A DNA stretch of 9,146 bases from Minisyncoccota bacterium (GTDB lineage Bacteria > Patescibacteriota > Minisyncoccia > Minisyncoccales > GWA2-38-27): assembly GCA_028717605.1 (NCBI GenBank), contig JAQUNM010000017.1:1-9146 (forward strand), read 5' to 3'. Position 1 is the stretch's first letter. Every line of letters starts with the position of its first letter. Under the pieces are notes generated by a model. That model had not been told where the DNA came from and made no database searches. It was given only the letters and a program-made list of their open reading frames with translations. The translations under genes and the position numbers were made by a program. This document shows positions 5,449-9,146 of this stretch, piece after piece.

Positions 5449-6293
5449 AAAAAGTTATTATTATAGATTCTCATGCTATTTTGCATCGTACCTTCCATGC
5501 TCTTCCTCCTTTGTTAAATAAAGAAGGAAAACCAACTGGTGCTATCTATGGTTTTTTGCTTTTATTCTTAAGATTACTAAAAGAATTTAAGCCTGATTTT
5601 ATTATTGCTGCCTTTGATTATCCAGCTCCTACTTTTAGATATAAAAAATATAAACAATATAAGGCTCAGAGGAAAAAAGGGCCACCAGAACTTTATGATC
5701 AAATCAATGAAACAAAAAAGATGCTTCAAGTTCTAAAAATAAAAATATATGAAAAAAAAGGGTTTGAAGCAGATGATATTATAGCCACCCTAGTTAAGCT
5801 TTGTAGTGCGAAAAAACTAGAAACTATAATAATTAGTGGAGATCTGGACGTTCTTCAATTGGTTAATAAAAAAACTAAAGCATATATTTTAAAAACAGGA
5901 ATCAAACAAGCTGTTTTATACGATGAACAAGAGGTTGAAAAAAAATATCATGGCTTAGGGCCAAAACAATTAGTTGATTTTAGAGCTTTAAGAGGAGATG
6001 CTTCAGATAACATTCCTGGTGTTCCTGGTATAGGAGAAAAAACAGCTATTAAACTGTTAAAAAAATATGGTTCTTTAGAAAATGTTTTAAAAAAAGAACC
6101 ATTGAAAAAAGATATTGCTCTTTTATCTAAGGAATTGGCTAAATTAAAAAACAATGTTATAATTAATTTTGATTTAACAAAATGTTCTGAGGTTTTACTG
6201 AAAAAAGAAAAACTTATTAAATTATTAGAACAAAAAGGATTTGATTCTTTAGTCAAAAGACTTAATAACACTGAAAATCTAAAACTTTTTTAA
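5445..6293 (+). CDS. Stand-alone 5'-3' exonuclease (PolA N-terminal domain / FEN family)
   Basis: The product is 282 residues and corresponds to the 5' nuclease domain of DNA polymerase I, which removes RNA primers and 5' flaps. Metal ligands are in place: D8 in IIIDSHAILHR, D58 in AAFDYPAPTFR, E108/D110/D111 in GFEADD, D133 and D135 in SGDLD, D185 and D188 in RGDASDNIPGVPGIGEKTA, which also begins the helix-hairpin-helix DNA-binding part (184-210). The template-strand helical arch region (FRYKKYKQYKAQRKKG) is basic as expected. No polymerase or 3'-5' exonuclease domain follows; the ORF ends with TAA and the next gene is a kinase. It could replace the missing domain of a short PolA encoded elsewhere, or be an Xni/ExoIX-like enzyme. 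The start ATG overlaps the tsaE stop by 4 nt. Confidence 0.92.
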   Translation: MKKVIIIDSHAILHRTFHALPPLLNKEGKPTGAIYGFLLLFLRLLKEFKPDFIIAAFDYPAPTFRYKKYKQYKAQRKKGPPELYDQINETKKMLQVLKIKIYEKKGFEADDIIATLVKLCSAKKLETIIISGDLDVLQLVNKKTKAYILKTGIKQAVLYDEQEVEKKYHGLGPKQLVDFRALRGDASDNIPGVPGIGEKTAIKLLKKYGSLENVLKKEPLKKDIALLSKELAKLKNNVIINFDLTKCSEVLLKKEKLIKLLEQKGFDSLVKRLNNTENLKLF

Positions 6294-6295
6294 AT

Positions 6296-7435
6296 ATGTT
6301 TTTTAGAAAAAAGCAAAAAGAAGAAAATTTTGAACAATTTTACGAAAAGTTTTTTAAATACTTTCAAGAAGAAGGCCAAAGCCTTTTGTCTATTATAAAA
6401 TTTTTCACTGATGGTATTTTGTTCTTAGATGAAAAACAGAAAATTGTTTTGGTTACACCTGAAGCAGAAAAAATTCTTCAAATAAAAAATAATGATATTT
6501 TTGGCAAGTCTCCATTAAATTTGAATGAATTTCCTAACATTAGGCCATTGATTCCCTTTTTAGCAGAAAAGAGACAAGAAACCTTAAAAAAAGAAATTGA
6601 AATTAAAGAAAACTTTTTTGTTTTATTATCTATTATCCCTATTATCTCTAAACAAGAATTTTTAGGGACAATTGTTGTTCTAAAAGACATAAGTCAAGCC
6701 AAAATGTTAGAAAAAGCCAAAACAGATTTTGTAACTCTAGCTGCTCATCAATTCAGAACTCCAACCTCAGCAATAAAATGGGCTCTATCCATGATCTTAG
6801 AAGAAAATTCTAATGATCTGACTAAACAACAAAAGGCTCTTATCCAAAAAACATACAATATTAACAACAGAATGATTAGCTTAATAAATAATCTTTTAGA
6901 TTTTGCTAAAACAGAAAAAGGAGAACAATTACTAAAACCCTCTCTTTCAAAAATAGATGACTTTATTTTAAATATTATTAAAAGCAACCAAGAAAGAATT
7001 GACAAAAAACAAATAAACTTAACGTTTGAACCGCCCCAAAATTCTTTACCAAAAGTAATGATAGATCCAATTAAAATGAAAATAGCAGTAGAAAATATTT
7101 TAGACAATGCTATAAGATATACTTACGAAAGAGGGGAAATCAATATCTATTTTAAAAAAACTGAACAAGAAATAAGTGTTTATTTTAAAGACACAGGTGT
7201 TGGCATTCCTAAAAGCCAACAAAACAAGGTTTTTTCTTATTTTTTCCGTGGCTCAAATATTTTACCAATCCATACCGAAGGTATAGGGCTGGGTCTTTTT
7301 TTAACCAAAAGCATTATTGAAGCTCATGGAGGAAGAATATGGTTTGAGTCAGTTGAAAACAAGGGCAGCATTTTTGCCTTCTCTCTGCCTATTAAAGAAA
7401 AATTTAGCGAATTCTTAACAAAAGATTTTTATTAA
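6296..7435 (+). CDS. Soluble PAS sensor histidine kinase (first of pair)
   Basis: The product is 379 residues with no membrane segment, so a cytosolic kinase is expected. Order: a charged N-terminal helix (1-30), a PAS domain (about 35-130, TDGILFLDEKQKIVLV at its start), a HisKA dimerisation helix with H151 in AAHQFRTPTSAIKW, and a HATPase_c domain with N box NILDNAI (267-273), G1 DTGVGIP (299-305) and G2 GIGLGLFL (329-336), ending in the usual GGRIWFES and F-SLP strands. The residue after the phospho-accepting His is Gln, not the usual Glu or Asp. The gene begins 2 nt after the exonuclease stop and ends 1 nt before its paralogue, so it is co-transcribed. The signal sensed is unknown. It probably phosphorylates the downstream CheY-like regulators. 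Confidence 0.92.
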   Translation: MFFRKKQKEENFEQFYEKFFKYFQEEGQSLLSIIKFFTDGILFLDEKQKIVLVTPEAEKILQIKNNDIFGKSPLNLNEFPNIRPLIPFLAEKRQETLKKEIEIKENFFVLLSIIPIISKQEFLGTIVVLKDISQAKMLEKAKTDFVTLAAHQFRTPTSAIKWALSMILEENSNDLTKQQKALIQKTYNINNRMISLINNLLDFAKTEKGEQLLKPSLSKIDDFILNIIKSNQERIDKKQINLTFEPPQNSLPKVMIDPIKMKIAVENILDNAIRYTYERGEINIYFKKTEQEISVYFKDTGVGIPKSQQNKVFSYFFRGSNILPIHTEGIGLGLFLTKSIIEAHGGRIWFESVENKGSIFAFSLPIKEKFSEFLTKDFY

Positions 7436-7436
7436 A

Positions 7437-8471
7437 ATGGAAAAAAAACAAGAACTTTTAATGGTTTTAAATATTATTTCTAACTTTACTGATGGATTGC
7501 TTTTTTTTGACGAAAAAGATAGGCTTGTTTTAATCAATAAAAAGGCAGAAAAACTTTTAGATATTAATAAAAAATTAATTGGTAAAAAAGCTATCGAGCT
7601 GACAGATATTCCTTACTTAGAAACAATCATAGGGATATTTCTTTCTAAGCAAAATCTTCAGAAAGAACAAGCTAAAATCAATGAAAAAACCATTGAAGTC
7701 TCTTTTATTAACAATAAAGGAACCTTAATTATTTTACACGATATTACCAAAGAAAAAATGGTAGAACAAATGAAAAATGAATTTGTTTCTATAGTTGCTC
7801 ATCAACTAAGAACTCCTATTTCTTCCATCAAGTGGACTCTAAAAATGTTCTTAGAGGGAAGCTTCGGGCAAGTCAAACAGGACCAAAAAAAATATTTAGA
7901 GAAAATATATACTATCAACGAAAGAATGGTTGAACTAATCAATGATCTTCTAAATATAGCCAGAATAGAAGAAGGCAGGTATGTTTATAAACCTGTCCCA
8001 ACCAACCTAATCAACCTAATAGAAACTATTATAAAACAATTCAAAGAAAAAGCAGAAGTCAATCAAATTAATCTTGTTTTTGAAAAACCAAATTTTTCTA
8101 CTAAAATTGTAATCGACCCTGAAAAAATAAAATTAGTTTTACAAAATTTTATTGACAATGCTATAAAATATAATCATAAAGGAGGAGAAGTCTTTGTTTC
8201 CTTAAAATCTGACAAAGAAAACATAACTGTTTCTGTTAGAGATACTGGTTTGGGTATTCCAAAAGAACAACAAAAAAGAATTTTTACTAAGTTTTTTAGA
8301 GCAGCCAATGTTATGAAAACAGACACTGAAGGATCTGGCCTAGGTCTCTATATAAATAAAGAATTAATCGAAGCTCACAAGGGAAAGATATGGTTTGAGT
8401 CCAAAGAAGGAAAAGGTAGTACTTTTTCTTTCTCTCTCCCCTTGCAAAAAAACAATAATAAGATAAAATAA
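7437..8471 (+). CDS. Soluble PAS sensor histidine kinase (second of pair)
   Basis: The product is 344 residues and is paralogous to the kinase just upstream along its whole length, but without the first 25-30 residues. It has a PAS domain (about 12-105, starting FTDGLLFFDEKDRLVLI), HisKA with H122 in VAHQLRTPISSIKW, N box NFIDNAI (237-243), G1 DTGLGIP (269-275), G2 GSGLGLYI (299-306) and the C-terminal GKIWFES. No transmembrane segment is present. The H-box again reads HQ rather than HE. The two kinases differ widely at the nucleotide level, so the duplication is old, unlike that of the regulators that follow. Four bases separate it from the next ATG. Autophosphorylation and transfer to the adjacent single-domain regulators are inferred from position. 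Confidence 0.93.
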   Translation: MEKKQELLMVLNIISNFTDGLLFFDEKDRLVLINKKAEKLLDINKKLIGKKAIELTDIPYLETIIGIFLSKQNLQKEQAKINEKTIEVSFINNKGTLIILHDITKEKMVEQMKNEFVSIVAHQLRTPISSIKWTLKMFLEGSFGQVKQDQKKYLEKIYTINERMVELINDLLNIARIEEGRYVYKPVPTNLINLIETIIKQFKEKAEVNQINLVFEKPNFSTKIVIDPEKIKLVLQNFIDNAIKYNHKGGEVFVSLKSDKENITVSVRDTGLGIPKEQQKRIFTKFFRAANVMKTDTEGSGLGLYINKELIEAHKGKIWFESKEGKGSTFSFSLPLQKNNNKIK

Positions 8472-8475
8472 GAAT

Positions 8476-8844
8476 ATGGCTAAGAAATTACTAATTGTTG
8501 AAGATGACCAATTCTTGAGAGAGTTGGTGGCAAAAAAAATAAGAGAAGAAAATTATGAGGTAGTCGAAGCTTCGGATGGAGAAGAGGGATTAAAAAAAGT
8601 AAAAGAAGCTAAACCAGACTTAGTGCTTTTAGATCTTATGTTGCCTGGCATAGACGGTTTTCATGTTTTAGAGCAAATTAAAAAAGATTCAGAAATTTCT
8701 AAAACTCCGGTTATTATTCTTTCTAATTTGGGCCAAAAAGAAGATATTGATAAAGGGATGAACCTAGGGGCAGAAGATTTTCTAGTTAAAGCTCATTTTA
8801 CTCCAGGAGAAATTATCGAAAAAGTAAAAATAATATTAGGCTAA
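8476..8844 (+). CDS. Single-domain (CheY-like) response regulator, first copy
   Basis: The product is 122 residues, one receiver domain and nothing else. The acidic pocket is E9 and D10, the phospho-acceptor is D53 in LVLLDLMLPG, the switch Ser is S83 in VIILSN, and the conserved Lys is K105 in FLVKAHF. With no DNA-binding or enzymatic output domain, it must act by protein contact, by passing phosphate on, or as a phosphate sink. It directly follows the two kinases (4-nt gap) and is followed after 7 nt by a second copy. Its nucleotides 8566-8770 are almost identical to the second copy, but its first 90 are not. Confidence 0.95.
   Translation: MAKKLLIVEDDQFLRELVAKKIREENYEVVEASDGEEGLKKVKEAKPDLVLLDLMLPGIDGFHVLEQIKKDSEISKTPVIILSNLGQKEDIDKGMNLGAEDFLVKAHFTPGEIIEKVKIILG
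8566..8770 (+). repeat. Direct repeat, copy A, inside first response regulator
   Basis: This 205-nt segment recurs 376 bp downstream with only three differences, at 8640, 8641 and 8643. It begins sharply at GAAGCTTCGGATGG, 90 nt into the gene. It may extend to the right: copy B is cut by the window edge. Confidence 0.95.
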
Positions 8845-8851
8845 AAAAAAT

Positions 8852-9146
8852 ATGATAAAAAAATTATTAATTATTGAAGACCATGCTTTTTTAAAAGAGC
8901 TGATTGCTAAAAAATTAAGCCAAGAAGGACATGAAATAATTGAAGCTTCGGATGGAGAAGAGGGATTAAAAAAAGTAAAAGAAGCTAAACCAGACTTAGT
9001 GCTTTTAGATCTTATCCTACCTGGCATAGACGGTTTTCATGTTTTAGAGCAAATTAAAAAAGATTCAGAAATTTCTAAAACTCCGGTTATTATTCTTTCT
9101 AATTTGGGCCAAAAAGAAGATATTGATAAAGGGATGAACCTAGGGG
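8852..9146 (+). CDS. Single-domain response regulator, second copy (cut by window end)
   Basis: From the ATG at 8852 the frame is open to the window edge and gives 98 residues of a receiver domain. The acidic pair is E9 and D10 (IIEDHAF), the phospho-acceptor is D53 in LVLLDLILPG, and the switch Ser is in VIILSN. The conserved Lys and any output domain lie beyond the window, so whether this is also a stand-alone receiver is not known. Residue 11 is His instead of Asp, as in NarL-type receivers, so the active site looks intact. The first 30 residues differ from the first copy (IREENYEVV versus LSQEGHEII, for example); from residue 31 on the visible protein differs only at residue 54 (Met to Ile). 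Confidence 0.93.
   Translation, partial: MIKKLLIIEDHAFLKELIAKKLSQEGHEIIEASDGEEGLKKVKEAKPDLVLLDLILPGIDGFHVLEQIKKDSEISKTPVIILSNLGQKEDIDKGMNLG
8942..9146 (+). repeat. Direct repeat, copy B, inside second response regulator (open-ended)
   Basis: This segment matches 8566-8770 at 202 of 205 positions; the three differences fall within four bases (9016, 9017, 9019). The left boundary is at codon 31, the same codon as in copy A. The right boundary is beyond the window. Confidence 0.95.

Noticed and set aside
8836..9027. Minus-strand ORF of 63 residues over the second response regulator
   Set aside because: It is a shadow of the receiver coding sequence and resembles no family.
8852..9146. Second response regulator as an inactive receiver because EDD is changed to EDH
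   Set aside because: The metal-binding pair corresponds to E9 and D10, which are kept with D53. Residue 11 varies naturally and is His in NarL-type receivers.
8566..9146. The 205-nt direct repeat as a mobile element or CRISPR-like unit
   Set aside because: It lies in frame within two homologous receiver genes; there are only two copies and no short regular spacers.

Overview
This AT-rich window most likely comes from a Candidate Phyla Radiation (Patescibacteria, probably Parcubacteria-like) bacterium. The evidence is a set of streamlined proteins (an IF2 that begins directly at its G domain, a PilB-type ATPase without its N1 domain, a 5' nuclease without an attached polymerase), very tight gene packing with 4-nt stop/start overlaps, few recognisable Shine-Dalgarno sequences, a DUF4446 gene between ruvB and infB, and histidine kinases with an AHQ(L/F)RTP H-box. 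TGA is used as a normal stop (infB, tsaE), so this is not a TGA=Gly lineage. The taxonomic call is an inference from these traits.

Left end (1-203): the C-terminus of a 3D-domain (cell-wall hydrolase-like) protein on the + strand, then a bidirectional terminator. Minus-strand block (203-3530), read right to left: ruvB, a DUF4446 gene, infB, rbfA, tRNA-Cys(GCA), tRNA-Leu(UAA), and then the shared terminator. It looks like one transcription unit for recombination and translation functions that ends in two tRNAs. The tRNA-Cys has an altered elbow: A at position 18 and G at position 55.

Intergenic 3531-3718: not empty. It holds a strong + strand sigma-70-type promoter (TTGACA-N17-TAAAAT), about 145 nt that fold into one long rod-like hairpin, and a strong intrinsic terminator. 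Together these make a well-supported small RNA gene of about 170 nt, unidentified but with an architecture reminiscent of 6S RNA. A candidate ruvB promoter lies inside it on the opposite strand.

Minus-strand 3719-5011: a PilB/GspE-type assembly ATPase. A 35-nt divergent intergenic region separates it from a + strand operon (5047 to the window end): tsaE (tRNA t6A modification), a stand-alone PolA-like 5'-3' exonuclease, two paralogous soluble PAS-HisKA-HATPase histidine kinases, and two single-domain CheY-like response regulators, the second cut by the window edge. The two regulators differ over their first 90 nt and then match at 202 of 205 nt, a mosaic that suggests recent gene conversion. 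The kinases and regulators form a cytosolic phosphorelay cassette with no DNA-binding output domain in view.

The most interesting items are the structured small RNA gene, the tRNA-Cys elbow substitution and the mosaic regulator pair. I see no CRISPR array, insertion sequence or integrase.
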